From NCBI RefSeq assembly GCF_000186345.1, contig NC_014962.1, positions 2,232,001-2,296,000 on the forward strand: DNA of 64,000 nt. Direction: 5' to 3'. Shown piece by piece: positions 53,297-63,539 of the stretch; position 1 is the first letter of the stretch; each line of letters begins with the position of its first letter. A model generated the notes under the pieces. It saw only the letters and a list, made by a program, of their open reading frames with translations. It was not told where the DNA came from and ran no database searches. This stretch comes from Isosphaera pallida ATCC 43644. Lineage in GTDB: Bacteria; Planctomycetota; Planctomycetia; Isosphaerales; Isosphaeraceae. The position numbers and the translations under genes are program-made.

Positions 53297-54307
53297 ATGA
53301 GCAGCCCCTTCCCATCCTCTTTGCGGCCCGCCGCGACGACGCCCCGCCTAAGCCAATCACCACGGTTCCGAGGTCTGATCGCCGCGCCTCATACCCCGTT
53401 CCGCGACGACGCGACCCGCACGCTCGATCCATCCCGCATCGCCGACCAGGCTGCCTTTTTGAATCGCTCCGGAGTCGTCGGGGTCTTTATTGGGGGAAGC
53501 ACCGGGGAATGGTCGTCGCTGACGTTGGAGGAACGCCTGACCCTGGCGCGGGTGTGGTCCGAAACCATCGCCCCGCGACAGCCGGGAGCCGGTTTGAAGC
53601 TGCTCATCCACGTCGGATCAAACTGCCAGGCCGATTCGATCGCTCTGGCCGCCCAGGCCCGCGAGCTCAAGGCCGACGCCGTCGCCGCGCTGGCCCCCAG
53701 CTACGTCAGGCCTCGGACCGTCGCCGATCTGGTGGAGTTCCTCACCCCCATCGCCCAAGCCGCCGGTGACCGCCCTTTTTTCTATTATGATATTCCCAGC
53801 CTGACCGGTGTCGAACTGCCCGCGTCCGAAGTCCTTCGTTTGGGTGGCGAACGCTGGCCCAACCTCGCCGGATTGAAGTTCACCAACCCCGACCTCATGG
53901 AACTGCAAGCCTGCTTGGAGATCGCGGCCGATCGTTTCGAGGTGTTGTTCGGCGTGGACGAGTTACTGCTGGCGGCGGCCTGTCACGGGGTCGTCGGCGC
54001 GATCGGGACCTCCTACACCTGTGCGGCCCCGGGATTCGCCCGGATCCTGGCGGCGGTCCAACTTGGCGACCTTGAAGCCGCCCGCGCGGCTCAACGCGAG
54101 GCCACGGCGTTCGTGCGGGCGGTTGAACCGCTCAACCTAGTCCGTGGCACCAAGGCAGTCTGTCGTCTGCTGGGATTGGACTTGGGACCATGTCGCCCAC
54201 CTCTCACTCCCCTCACCGAGGAGGAAACCGAACGTCTGCGTGAACGCATTCGCAGCTTCAACCTATTTCCCCAAATGGTGGCCACCGCCGAATCCCAAGC
54301 GGTTTGA
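53297..54307 (+). CDS. Dihydrodipicolinate synthase family aldolase, N-acetylneuraminate lyase-like
   Basis: Class I aldolase TIM barrel of 336 residues. GLIAAPHTPF, GGSTGEWSSLTLEER and FFYYDIPSLTGVELP are more like N-acetylneuraminate lyase than DapA; the Tyr and Ser/Thr-Gly after the IP motif fit. Schiff-base Lys194 is in LKFTNPD. FGVDELLL follows. NAL cleaves sialic acid to N-acetylmannosamine and pyruvate. No other sialic acid genes adjoin it, so a related sugar-acid aldolase is possible. ATG 53297 follows a weak site. Confidence 0.8.
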   Translation: MSSPFPSSLRPAATTPRLSQSPRFRGLIAAPHTPFRDDATRTLDPSRIADQAAFLNRSGVVGVFIGGSTGEWSSLTLEERLTLARVWSETIAPRQPGAGLKLLIHVGSNCQADSIALAAQARELKADAVAALAPSYVRPRTVADLVEFLTPIAQAAGDRPFFYYDIPSLTGVELPASEVLRLGGERWPNLAGLKFTNPDLMELQACLEIAADRFEVLFGVDELLLAAACHGVVGAIGTSYTCAAPGFARILAAVQLGDLEAARAAQREATAFVRAVEPLNLVRGTKAVCRLLGLDLGPCRPPLTPLTEEETERLRERIRSFNLFPQMVATAESQAV

Positions 54308-54405
54308 CTCAACGCCGACTCCCAGGGCAGAACCCCCCATCGTCTCGACCCAGGGCGGTCTTCGTCGGCTCGTCGAACCACCTCGTTCGTCGTGGTCATT
54401 CTTGG

Positions 54406-55383
54406 TCATTCATCGTCGTCCTTCTCGTCGAGCGCGTCCTCCGAATCCTCGCTCGAGTTCGAGTTCCCGTCCCAATTTGGGGCGGCGTGCAGGCGTTCTT
54501 TGAGACGGTGGGCCAGTCCGACGAGTTGGTCAACCGTCATGGTCTCAGCGCGGGCGTCCGGTGCCAACTCGGCCTGGGACAACAGATCCTCAATGTCAGA
54601 TTTTGTGAGCATGTCTCGATAATAGCCATGCAGAACCCGGCGGATGTTTTTCCGGCGATGGTTGAAGACGCGGCGTATCACCGACTGAAACCAAACCACA
54701 TCTCCCAAACGGGTGCGTCGCGCTGGATCGGGCCGAATCACCATGATCGCCGAATCGACCAGAGGGCGCGGCCAGAAGACCGAAGGCGGCAGTTTGCGGA
54801 CGATCTCGGCGGAGGCCAAAGCGTTGGTCAACACGCTCAGTGCGCCATAGGCGGATGTTCCGGGGGTGGCGACGATCCGTTCGGCAACCTCCCACTGGAT
54901 TGTGACCGCCATTAATTCGACCCGGGGCTCCTCGGCGACCAGTAGGTTGGTGAGGATGGGGGTAGCGACGTTGTAGGGCAGGTTGGCCACCAGTTTGAAC
55001 CGCCGGGCGACGGGATCGACCGCCAGCCCCGCGCGAACGGCGTCCAGCACCTCGGGGGCGATCCGATTCTTGTTGGCAAGCGCGTCGCGCTGGAGGACCC
55101 GCACGTTAGGGCGGCCTTCGACCGCATTTCGAGTCAGGCGGGCCATCGCTGGATCAATCTCCACTGCGATCACGGCGGCTCCCAGATCGGCCATACGGCG
55201 GGTTAGCGCGCCCGCGCCTGGTCCCACTTCCAACACCACGTCGTTGGGACCGACTTCGCCGGCGGCCACGATGACATCATGCAAATTGAGGTCGATCAGA
55301 AAGTTTTGACCATACCGTTTCCGGGGGGCGATCCCCTCGCGTTCGAAGAGGGTCCGCAAGTATCCCAGGGTCTGTCGCGCCAT
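54406..55383 (-). CDS. rsmA: 16S rRNA dimethyladenosine transferase
   Basis: KsgA/RsmA dimethylates two adjacent adenines near the 16S 3' end. The 325-residue protein has RYGQNFLID, SAM motif VLEVGPGAGALTRR and catalytic NLPYNVATPIL. VFWPRPLVDSAIM is followed by the C-terminal helical domain and an acidic tail (DSEDALDEKDDDE) that is longer than usual. It converges with the aldolase gene. Confidence 0.95.
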   Translation of the reverse strand: MARQTLGYLRTLFEREGIAPRKRYGQNFLIDLNLHDVIVAAGEVGPNDVVLEVGPGAGALTRRMADLGAAVIAVEIDPAMARLTRNAVEGRPNVRVLQRDALANKNRIAPEVLDAVRAGLAVDPVARRFKLVANLPYNVATPILTNLLVAEEPRVELMAVTIQWEVAERIVATPGTSAYGALSVLTNALASAEIVRKLPPSVFWPRPLVDSAIMVIRPDPARRTRLGDVVWFQSVIRRVFNHRRKNIRRVLHGYYRDMLTKSDIEDLLSQAELAPDARAETMTVDQLVGLAHRLKERLHAAPNWDGNSNSSEDSEDALDEKDDDE

Positions 55384-55458
55384 GATTCGTGCGTAGAGAG
55401 AGGTAAGATCTCTTCGTCCAGTCGAGGTGGGTGGAATCTGAGGGGTGAACGTGGGTTG

Positions 55459-56088
55459 TTACGGCGAGGTGGGGCTGGATTTACCCGCGTGGCTCATCCA
55501 GGCTTGAAACAGTTTACGAACATGCCGTGCCAGAATGTCGGTTTCAAGGTTAACTTGTCCACCGATGGGCAAACGCCCCAAGGTGGTGACTTGAAGGGTG
55601 TGAGGAATCAGCATCACGGAGAACTCCACGATCCCCACTTCCACTAGCGTGAGGCTGACGCCGTCGAGGGTGACCGAGCCTTTGGGGACCATCAGTTCGG
55701 TCCACTCAGGTTGAGTCTCGAAGACCAGATGATCCCAGTCGTTTTCGGGGCGGCGACTGCGGAGGGTGGCCAAGGCGTCAACGTGGCCTTGGACGATGTG
55801 TCCGCCCAGACGGTCCCCCATGCTCAACGCCCGTTCCAGATTGACCACGTCCCCCGCGGCCAACCGCCCGATGTTGGTTCGGTTCAAGGTCTCGGGACCC
55901 GCCTGAACCATGAAGACTTCGCCGCGGGATTCCACCACGGTGAGACAACACCCGTTGACAGCCACGCTCTCACCCAAGGCGAGTCCAGTATTTCCAAGGT
56001 TGGGCCAGCGGATCGCCAGGCGGCGTCCAGGGGGCTCCAAACGAACGAATTCGACTTTTCCCAAAGCTTGGACGATTCCTGTGAACAT
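55459..56088 (-). CDS. ribE: Riboflavin synthase alpha chain
   Basis: The start MFTGIVQALGKV is diagnostic. The 209-residue protein contains two lumazine-binding halves, with LGESVAVNGCCLTVVE and GDRLGGHIVQGHVD in the first and SVTLDGVSLTLVE and HTLQVTTLG in the second. The enzyme converts two dimethylribityllumazines to riboflavin. Other rib genes are not adjacent. ATG 56088 is far inside a longer reading frame whose upstream part is not homologous. Confidence 0.95.
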   Translation of the reverse strand: MFTGIVQALGKVEFVRLEPPGRRLAIRWPNLGNTGLALGESVAVNGCCLTVVESRGEVFMVQAGPETLNRTNIGRLAAGDVVNLERALSMGDRLGGHIVQGHVDALATLRSRRPENDWDHLVFETQPEWTELMVPKGSVTLDGVSLTLVEVGIVEFSVMLIPHTLQVTTLGRLPIGGQVNLETDILARHVRKLFQAWMSHAGKSSPTSP

Positions 56089-56377
56089 CTCAGGTCCCGA
56101 GGTGGAATGAGGCTGGCGGAGTCGGGTTGGCGGCGGACGACCGAAGCCAACGGAACCACGGCTGAGGTCGGTCACCAGCCGATTCGCCGTAGAGGAATTG
56201 TAACCGACCCCGGAACACCGCGTCGGTTTACCCGGCGGATCCCACGCCAAACCGGCACGGCAACCACCGCGTCGGCGTATAATTGGAAGCAAGGCGATCT
56301 AACCCAAGGAAAGGCAATGGCACGGAATGGATTTGACGCTGAATGGCTCGAACTCCCGGCGGCGCGACGCGAGGGGT

Positions 56378-57451
56378 TCAGGGGGTCAACCCCGCGGCCG
56401 CCAGGATTGCCGTGGCCGCGGCGTTGGGGGTGAGCCGCCCTTGCTCGACCTCCACCTCGACCTGATGGGCGACCTGACGGGCCCGAGGATGATTCTGGAG
56501 ATACTGATTCAAGCCCTCCCGCACCATTGACCACATCCAACGCACCGCCTGACCGGCTCGGAGTTTTTCCAAGCGTCCTTGTTGGTTGAGGTAGTGGCGA
56601 TGGTGTTGCAAGGTCGCCCAGAACTCGTCCAGACCGGTTCCGGTCGCGGCGCTGAGAGTCAACACGGGGGGCAACCAAACCCCGTCGGCCCCCGGACGGT
56701 CCGAGATGTTGTCGGCGTCGGCGGGGGGGGGGTGAAGCAGCTTGACGGCCGCGCGAAGTTGAGCGGCGGCTTGACGGGCGCGGGAGAGATTGTCGCCGTC
56801 GGCTTTGTTGATGACCAACACATCCGCCAATTCCAACACGCCTCGCTTGATGCCCTGCAACGAGTCGCCGGCTCCGGCGATGAGCAACACCACCAGGGTG
56901 TCGGTCAATTCGGCCACCACCGCCTCCGACTGGCCGACGCCGACGGTTTCGACCACCACCACGTCAAACCCGGCTGCCTCGCACAGCAGGAGGGTTTCGC
57001 GGGTTTTGGCTCCGACGCCGCCCAGGGTCCGCGCGCTGGGGGAGGGTCGGATGTAGGCGTGGGGCGAGGCAGCCAGACCGGGCATCCGGGTCTTGTCGCC
57101 CAGCAGACTGCCACCGGATCGCCAACTCGACGGATCGACCGCCAACACCGCCACTTTGTGTCCGCGATTGATCAGCATTTGACCCCATGATTCAATGAGG
57201 GTGCTTTTCCCCGCGCCGGGGGTCCCGGTCAACCCAATCCGATAAGCGCGCCCAGTGTCCGGCATAATGCGATCGAGAAACCGTTGCGCTTCAATGCGAT
57301 CGGCGGGGCGGGTCGATTCCATGAGGGTGATGGCCCGGCTCAGAGCGTTGCGATCGCCCGCCCGGACCCGCTCGACCCATTGTTCCAGGGGAAGGCGCGG
57401 CGGCCGCGGAGGCGGGACGAATCCCGGCGCGATTGAGGAGGGCCCGGACAT
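56378..57451 (-). CDS. meaB: Methylmalonyl-CoA mutase-associated GTPase
   Basis: MeaB/ArgK G3E GTPase protects and loads B12 into the mutase. It has P-loop GLTGTPGAGKST, VLAVDPSSWRSGGSLLGDKTRM, VVETVGVGQSE and VINKADGDN. The 357-residue length is typical. ATG 57451 has GAGGA upstream. It is 66 bp after mutB on the same strand, matching its function. Confidence 0.95.
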   Translation of the reverse strand: MSGPSSIAPGFVPPPRPPRLPLEQWVERVRAGDRNALSRAITLMESTRPADRIEAQRFLDRIMPDTGRAYRIGLTGTPGAGKSTLIESWGQMLINRGHKVAVLAVDPSSWRSGGSLLGDKTRMPGLAASPHAYIRPSPSARTLGGVGAKTRETLLLCEAAGFDVVVVETVGVGQSEAVVAELTDTLVVLLIAGAGDSLQGIKRGVLELADVLVINKADGDNLSRARQAAAQLRAAVKLLHPPPADADNISDRPGADGVWLPPVLTLSAATGTGLDEFWATLQHHRHYLNQQGRLEKLRAGQAVRWMWSMVREGLNQYLQNHPRARQVAHQVEVEVEQGRLTPNAAATAILAAAGLTP

Positions 57452-57517
57452 CACGTTCCTCGGTTTGGTCAGCGATTGGTCGAGATCGGCTGGACTTTGA
57501 CAGGATTCCGATTCGCT

Positions 57518-59773
57518 TCACTCCGTGGGGCTGACTCGACGCTGAGCTTCGAGCAGGTCGATCAACTCCGAGGCCGCTTCCGAGACCACCGTTCCCGGCC
57601 CGAAGATTGCCGCGACTCCGGCCTGACGGAGCGGCTCGTAATCTTGAGGGGGAATGACACCGCCGACTACGATCAAGATGTCAGGCCGCCCGAGATCGTT
57701 CAGGGCACGACGAATGGCCGGAACCAAAGTCAAGTGTCCAGCCGCCAGCGAACTGACACCGACGATATGGACATCCTGATCCACCGCGTCGCGGGCCGCC
57801 TCCTCGGGGGTCTGGAACAGCGGCCCCACATCCACGTCGAAGCCGAGATCGGCGAATGCGGTGGCGATAACGTGTTGGCCGCGGTCGTGACCGTCCTGAC
57901 CGAGTTTGGCCACTAAGATGCGGGGACGACGCCCTTCATGAGCCTCGAACGCTTCCGCCTTGGCCCGAACCCGCGCAATTGCGTCGCTGTTCTCGCCAAT
58001 CTCGCGGGCGTAGACCCCACGCACTTCCTGAAACTCGGCCCGATGGCGTCCGAACACTCTTTCCAGCGCATCGCTCATTTCGCCCACCGTGGCCTGAGCG
58101 CGGGCGGCCGCGACTGTGAGTTCCAACAAATTCCCCTGGCCACTGGCGGCCGCTTGTGTCAACGCCTCCAGAGCCTGACGAACCTTCTCCGGATCACGTT
58201 GGGCGCGGAGTTGCTCCAGACGCCGCACTTGAGCCTCGCGGACCGCGGAGTTATCCACCTTGAGAACCTGAATGGCCTCTTCGCCGGTCGGTTTGAAGCG
58301 GTTGACCCCGACCACCACCTGCGCTCCCGAGTCGATTTTGGCCTGGGTGCGGGCGGCCGCCTCGGCGATCCGGGTTTTGGGAATGCCCGCCTCCAGGGCC
58401 TTAGCCATGCCACCGGCCGCTTCGATCTCGACCAGATGTCCCCACGCCCTCTTGGCCAAATCGGCCGTGAGACGCTCCACGAAGTAAGAGCCGCCCCAGG
58501 GGTCGATGAAAGTGTCGGTGTCGGTTTCCTCCTGGAGGAACAGTTGGGTGTTGCGGGCGATCCGCGCCGAGAAGTCGGTGGGCAACGCCAAGGCCTCATC
58601 CAGCGAGTTGGTGTGCAGACTTTGGGTGCCGCCCTGGGTGGCGGCCATCGCCTCGATGCAGGTGCGCACCACGTTGTTGTACACATCGCGGGCCGTCAGG
58701 CTCCAGCCCGAGGTTTGCGAGTGGGTCCGCAGCGCCAGGCTTTTGGGGTCGCGTGGCTGGAACTTCTGGACCAACCGCGCCCAAAGCAAGCGAGCGGCCC
58801 GCAGCTTGGCGATCTCCATGAAGGTGTTCATGCCAATCGCCCAGAAGAAGGACAGCCGGGGCGCGAACTCGTCGATATTCAGTCCGGCGTCCACGCCGAT
58901 ACGCAGATACTCCAAACCGTCGGCCAGGGTGTAGCCCAATTCAAGGTCGGCAGTGGCTCCGGCCTCCTGCATATGGTAACCGCTGATCGATATACTGTTG
59001 AACTTCGGCATATACTTGGAAGTATAGCGGAAAATGTCGGCGATGATCCGCATCGAGGGCTCGGGTGGATAAATATAGGTGTTGCGGACCATGAACTCTT
59101 TGAGGATGTCGTTCTGAATCGTGCCGGAAAGCTGGTCGGGCCGAACCCCTTGTTCCTCGGCAGCGACGATGTAAAGCGCCAGGACCGGCAGCACCGCGCC
59201 GTTCATGGTCATGGAGACGCTCATGCGGTCGAGCGGGATGCGATCGAACAAAATCCGCATATCCAGAATCGAATCGACGGCGACCCCTGCCATGCCCACG
59301 TCGCCGACGACGCGCGGGTTATCCGAGTCGTAGCCGCGGTGGGTGGGCAGGTCGAAGGCGATGGAGAGTCCTTTTTGACCGGCAGCGAGGTTACGGCGGT
59401 AGAAGGCGTTGGATTCCTCGGCCGTCGAGAACCCGGCGTACTGGCGGACGGTCCAGGGGCGGTTGGCGTACATGGTGGCGTAGGGACCGCGCACGTAGGG
59501 CGGGAAGCCGGGCAGCGAGTCGAGGTGGTCGATCCCGTCCAGGTCGGCGGCGGTGGCTAGGGGGGGGATCACAATCCCTTCGGCCGAGGGCCAGGCCAGA
59601 CGCTCGACGGGTTGGCCGCTGAGGGTCTCGACCCGCGTACGCCATGACACCAGAGCCTCAGAGGAGGCGGAGGGGTCCAGACGCATCCGCGCGGCGACCT
59701 GATCCCAGGAGATCGCGGTCAAATCAGGGTGGGTGCTGTTGGCGGGCGGGCAGGAGGAAGAAGAAGGGGTCAC
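57518..59773 (-). CDS. mutB: Methylmalonyl-CoA mutase, large subunit
   Basis: The catalytic subunit interconverts succinyl-CoA and methylmalonyl-CoA. The TIM-barrel domain has [44 protein letters not shown] and GYHMQEAGA. The C-terminal cobalamin domain has the complete [10 protein letters not shown] base-off motif (DxHxxG) and [14 protein letters not shown] 59773 is chosen because it overlaps the mutA stop as GTGA; this gives 751 residues. Confidence 0.96.
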   Translation of the reverse strand: MTPSSSSCPPANSTHPDLTAISWDQVAARMRLDPSASSEALVSWRTRVETLSGQPVERLAWPSAEGIVIPPLATAADLDGIDHLDSLPGFPPYVRGPYATMYANRPWTVRQYAGFSTAEESNAFYRRNLAAGQKGLSIAFDLPTHRGYDSDNPRVVGDVGMAGVAVDSILDMRILFDRIPLDRMSVSMTMNGAVLPVLALYIVAAEEQGVRPDQLSGTIQNDILKEFMVRNTYIYPPEPSMRIIADIFRYTSKYMPKFNSISISGYHMQEAGATADLELGYTLADGLEYLRIGVDAGLNIDEFAPRLSFFWAIGMNTFMEIAKLRAARLLWARLVQKFQPRDPKSLALRTHSQTSGWSLTARDVYNNVVRTCIEAMAATQGGTQSLHTNSLDEALALPTDFSARIARNTQLFLQEETDTDTFIDPWGGSYFVERLTADLAKRAWGHLVEIEAAGGMAKALEAGIPKTRIAEAAARTQAKIDSGAQVVVGVNRFKPTGEEAIQVLKVDNSAVREAQVRRLEQLRAQRDPEKVRQALEALTQAAASGQGNLLELTVAAARAQATVGEMSDALERVFGRHRAEFQEVRGVYAREIGENSDAIARVRAKAEAFEAHEGRRPRILVAKLGQDGHDRGQHVIATAFADLGFDVDVGPLFQTPEEAARDAVDQDVHIVGVSSLAAGHLTLVPAIRRALNDLGRPDILIVVGGVIPPQDYEPLRQAGVAAIFGPGTVVSEAASELIDLLEAQRRVSPTE

Positions 59774-61965
59774 AGCTTGGCTCCTTCCTCGATCAGGAGG
59801 TCTCGAAGAATCCTGGGAACGTCGCACTTGATGAAGATGTACCGATCCACTCCCGCTGCTCGATCTTTGGCCTCGCGCGCGCCGGGCGCGCCGGCGAGGA
59901 TCAAGGTCCGCGCGCCGTTCTGTTTCAGCACCGGGGCGATCCGTTCCACCAGGGTTTCGTACAGCGGATCACTTGAGCAAAGAACGGCGATTTTGGCTTG
60001 GGAATCGCGGAATGCCTGGGCGATGGTTTCGGGGTCCTCCCCACCCGGTCCCTCGATGGTCTCGAAGCCCCCGGCCTCGAAGAAGTTGCGGGCATAGGTG
60101 GCGCGGGGCAGCGACTGGGCGGTGTTGCCCAGGGTCGCCAGGAAGACGCGGGGACGTTGTCCGCCTCGGGCGGCGGTCAAGGCGTCCGCGGCGTCGCGGA
60201 GTTCCTCGAACGCCTCGGCGGCTGGATGAATCGCAAGCGGTGTGATGGTCAACGGCGTGGGATCGGCCAACGAGTGGGTGTGGATTTGGCCCAACGTCGC
60301 TCCCGCCTGGGCCGCGGCGATCGCGGCCGTGGTCAACTCGCCTAATCGTCGCTCGTTCAACGGGGTCCGGGCGACCCGGGCCAGATGGTCCAGCGCTTGG
60401 GTCAAGGCTTGGGAGTCATGCGTTCCCAGGGCCCGCCTCCAGGCTTGGAGACGTTCGACCGCCTCGCGGGCCAACGCCTTCTGGTCGGGCGCGGGTCGCT
60501 CCAACCGAAGTTCGCGGAAATCAGGGTGGTCGCTGACCCCGGTGATGACCTCTTTGCGGGTGGCGATATCTCGAGATCGTTTGGTGTACGCCTGGTCGAT
60601 CAACTCGGCGACGTATCCCTTCTGAAGACACGCCGCCATACCACCACGGCGTTCGATCTCCTGGAGGATCTCCCAAGCGCGCTGAGCGAGCGTGTTGGTT
60701 AGACGCTCCAGCGACCAGGAGCCCCCGGCCGGGTCGAGGGTCCGGCCCAGGTGCGACTCCTCGCGGAGGATGATTTGGGTGTTGCGAGCGATGCGGCGGG
60801 CGTGATCGTCAGGCGGACCAATCGCCGAATCGTAAGGCGCGGTGGTGATCGCTTCGACCCCGGCCACCGCTCCGGCGAAGCAGGCGGCCACGTCACGCAG
60901 CATGTTGATCCACGGGTCGCGGGTGGTCAGAACCCGCCGCGAGGTACGCACATGAATCCTGGCCGCGCGGCCCTCAGCGCGAACGCCGTGACATTCGCTC
61001 AGCACTGCCCAGAGCCCCCGCAGCGCTCGGAGCTTGGCGATGGCTTTGAAGAAGCGGCAGCCCAGCGACTCGCTGAAGACAAATTGCCGGGCCGCCGCGG
61101 TGGGGTCGAGCCCGCGGTCGATCAGGCCGCGGAGCATTTCCACGGCGGTGGCCATTGTGAAGGCCAAATCCTGCGCCGTGTCGGCCCCGGCGTGGTGATA
61201 AGGACTGGAACAGACTTCGATCGAACGCAGGTGTGGCGTCCGGCGGATTGTCCAGGCGCAAAGGTCGGCCAAACGGTCCAGTTCCTGACTCAAGGAACCG
61301 GCAAGCATCCCGTCGCGGGCCCAGGATCCTAGGGGATCGAGCCCGAGTTCTCCCTTGAGGACCGCGCGATCGACACCCCGGCGGTCGGCCAGCGCCAAAA
61401 ACAGTGCCGAGGCGGCGAAGCCGCCGGCACCCGCGTCCAGAGCAATTGGCGCGATGTCCAGGCGGACCGTGGCCAGGACGGTTTCCAAATCCCCCAGATG
61501 GGCGATCATGACCCCGTCGTGACCTACCAGGCCGGAGGAACGCGGGTCGTCGGGGTCCAGTCCCGAGGCGGAGGCCGCGTCGAACCGCAAATGGATCGAC
61601 GTGGCCCCATTCATCAGCTCGTCAAGAATGATCCGATTGGCCTCGTTGACCTGGGGCGCTTGGCAATCGGCGCGGATGTCCCAACCGTTGATCACGCTGC
61701 CCAACGGGTCCGATCCTCTCAGGAACGGCGCGGAGCCGGGAAACCCGCGTGGATCCCCAGAGCCGTCCCAGTCCTGGGCAGTGGAAAGCGCCGGAATGGC
61801 GATGCCTTCGAGAACCGTTTGAATCAGTTTCTTCTCAAACGGAGCGCCTTTGAGTTCGGCCTCGGCCAACGACCGCCATTGCTCGTAGGAGGGCGGCGGA
61901 AAGGTGGCGCGGAGGTCGAACGGTTCGTCGGATGTCACCGTCACCCGTGGGGTGGTCGTTGTCAT
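59770..61965 (-). CDS. mutA: Methylmalonyl-CoA mutase, small (non-catalytic) subunit
   Basis: The 731-residue protein is homologous to MutB through the barrel ([31 protein letters not shown]). Its C-terminal B12-like domain starts [11 protein letters not shown] and lacks DxHxxG, as expected for small subunits, which do not bind cobalamin. It forms a heterodimer with MutB. It overlaps the CoA-transferase stop (ATGA) and the mutB start (GTGA). Confidence 0.95.
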   Translation of the reverse strand: MTTTTPRVTVTSDEPFDLRATFPPPSYEQWRSLAEAELKGAPFEKKLIQTVLEGIAIPALSTAQDWDGSGDPRGFPGSAPFLRGSDPLGSVINGWDIRADCQAPQVNEANRIILDELMNGATSIHLRFDAASASGLDPDDPRSSGLVGHDGVMIAHLGDLETVLATVRLDIAPIALDAGAGGFAASALFLALADRRGVDRAVLKGELGLDPLGSWARDGMLAGSLSQELDRLADLCAWTIRRTPHLRSIEVCSSPYHHAGADTAQDLAFTMATAVEMLRGLIDRGLDPTAAARQFVFSESLGCRFFKAIAKLRALRGLWAVLSECHGVRAEGRAARIHVRTSRRVLTTRDPWINMLRDVAACFAGAVAGVEAITTAPYDSAIGPPDDHARRIARNTQIILREESHLGRTLDPAGGSWSLERLTNTLAQRAWEILQEIERRGGMAACLQKGYVAELIDQAYTKRSRDIATRKEVITGVSDHPDFRELRLERPAPDQKALAREAVERLQAWRRALGTHDSQALTQALDHLARVARTPLNERRLGELTTAAIAAAQAGATLGQIHTHSLADPTPLTITPLAIHPAAEAFEELRDAADALTAARGGQRPRVFLATLGNTAQSLPRATYARNFFEAGGFETIEGPGGEDPETIAQAFRDSQAKIAVLCSSDPLYETLVERIAPVLKQNGARTLILAGAPGAREAKDRAAGVDRYIFIKCDVPRILRDLLIEEGAKL

Positions 61966-63461
61966 GAAGCCGCCTCCGAGAGGGTCAGACCGGGGAGCAT
62001 TGCTCCATGTTCGATCAAATTGCGGTGCAATTCAAAGGCGCGGTCCAGATCGTGCCTCAAGTGGCCAACCCGCGCTCCGGCTAGATAGCCTCGCAGGTAG
62101 TCCCGATAAGCCGGATGGGCGCAACGCTCGATCAACAACTCAGCCCGGCGCTCAGGAGCCACCCCCCTCAAATCGGCCAGACCATATTCGGTCACCACGA
62201 TCTGCACCGAATGCTCGTTGTGGTCCACATGCGAACACATTGGCACAATCGCGGAGATGCGTCCCCCCTTGGCGACCGACGGGCACATGAAGAAGCTGAG
62301 GAAGGCGTTGCGCTCGAAGTCACCCGACCCGCCGATGCCGTTCATGAGGTCGGTGCCGTGGACGTGGGTGGAGTTGACGTGGCCGTAGAGATCGACCTCG
62401 AGCGCGGTGTTCATGGCGATGACCCCGAGTTGGCGGGCGACGGCAGGGTGGTTGGAGATTTCCTGGGGCCGCAGCACGATCCGCGGGGCGAAGAAATCGA
62501 TTTCGTCGTAAATCGTCCTAAGCCCCGCCTTGCTCACCGCCAGCGCCGAGGCGCTGGCCCCCAGACAGCGTCCCCGACGCATCAGTTCGATCAATGCATC
62601 CTGATAAACTTCAGTGTACATCAAAAAGGGAGGAAAGTCGGGGGATTCGCCCAGTTCACCCAAGACGGCGTTGGCGACATTGCCGACGCCGCTTTGGAGC
62701 GGCAAGTCGGCGGGAAGCCGCCCTTGGGCCATTTGGTCGAGCAGGAAGGTGACCAAATGGCGGGCGATCTGGCGGCACACCTCGTCGGGGGGTGCTAAAT
62801 CCACCGCCTCGTCCGGCTCGTTGGTTCGCACTACGCCGACGATCTTGGCGGGATCGACCTGAATGTAGGGCCGACCGATTTTGGTCAGGGGTTGCTCGAT
62901 TGGGATAACCCCGCGATGGGGGGGCGGGGGGAGGGTCACGATGTCGGCCATCTCCCGCAACCGGGGGTGATGGGCCTGGTTGAGTTCGACCACCACCCGC
63001 GCGGCGAGGTCGCAGAAGGTGGGGCTCAGACCAATCGAGGTGGTGGGGTAAAGTTTGCCGTCGTGGGTCAATTCGGTTGCTTCGATCACGGCCCAGTCGA
63101 TCGCGCCATAGACCCCTTGCCCCAGCTGCTGAGCCACGTGGGACAGGTGCATATCGACGAATTCGACCTCACCGCGGTTGATTTGTTGGCGTAAGGTTTT
63201 GCTGGATTGATAGGGGGCGCGAAACGCGATCGCGTTGGCGCGGGCCAACGTCTCATCGACGCTGGCTCCGGTCGAGGCTCCGGCCAAGACCCGCAATCGA
63301 AAGGGGCGACCGGCTTGATGTTCGGCCTCAGCGCGGGCGGCAAGGGCGCGGGGGACCGCTTTGGCCGCCCCCGCGGCGGTGAACCCGCTGAAGGCCACGG
63401 TAGAGCCGTGAGGGATCATGGCCGCGGCTTCACCCGCGCTCAACTCGGTCCCAACCGACAT
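61962..63461 (-). CDS. Acetyl-CoA hydrolase/succinyl-CoA:CoA-transferase family
   Basis: This 499-residue class I CoA-transferase has HGSTVAFSGFTAAGAAKAVP and LQSGVGNVANAVLGEL. MYTEVYQD carries the likely catalytic Glu, and GIGGSGDFERNAFLS is followed by VTEYGLADLRG. The neighbours (mutA, mutB, meaB, decarboxylase beta) suggest propionyl-CoA:succinate or acetate:succinyl-CoA transfer, as in ScpC/SucC-type enzymes. ATG overlap with mutA supports one operon. The acetyl-CoA hydrolase annotation is the main alternative name. Confidence 0.88.
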   Translation of the reverse strand: MSVGTELSAGEAAAMIPHGSTVAFSGFTAAGAAKAVPRALAARAEAEHQAGRPFRLRVLAGASTGASVDETLARANAIAFRAPYQSSKTLRQQINRGEVEFVDMHLSHVAQQLGQGVYGAIDWAVIEATELTHDGKLYPTTSIGLSPTFCDLAARVVVELNQAHHPRLREMADIVTLPPPPHRGVIPIEQPLTKIGRPYIQVDPAKIVGVVRTNEPDEAVDLAPPDEVCRQIARHLVTFLLDQMAQGRLPADLPLQSGVGNVANAVLGELGESPDFPPFLMYTEVYQDALIELMRRGRCLGASASALAVSKAGLRTIYDEIDFFAPRIVLRPQEISNHPAVARQLGVIAMNTALEVDLYGHVNSTHVHGTDLMNGIGGSGDFERNAFLSFFMCPSVAKGGRISAIVPMCSHVDHNEHSVQIVVTEYGLADLRGVAPERRAELLIERCAHPAYRDYLRGYLAGARVGHLRHDLDRAFELHRNLIEHGAMLPGLTLSEAAS

Positions 63462-63539
63462 GGCTCGATCTCCTTTGCGATGAGATGAGGTGAGATAGTC
63501 TCGACGCGCGGGGGAAACAAGCTAGGGGATCCCACTCAT

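Noticed and set aside
57938-59560. 540-codon plus-strand ORF opposite mutB
   Set aside because: Shadow of a G+C-rich gene; mutB is unmistakable and the opposite translation has no recognisable domain.
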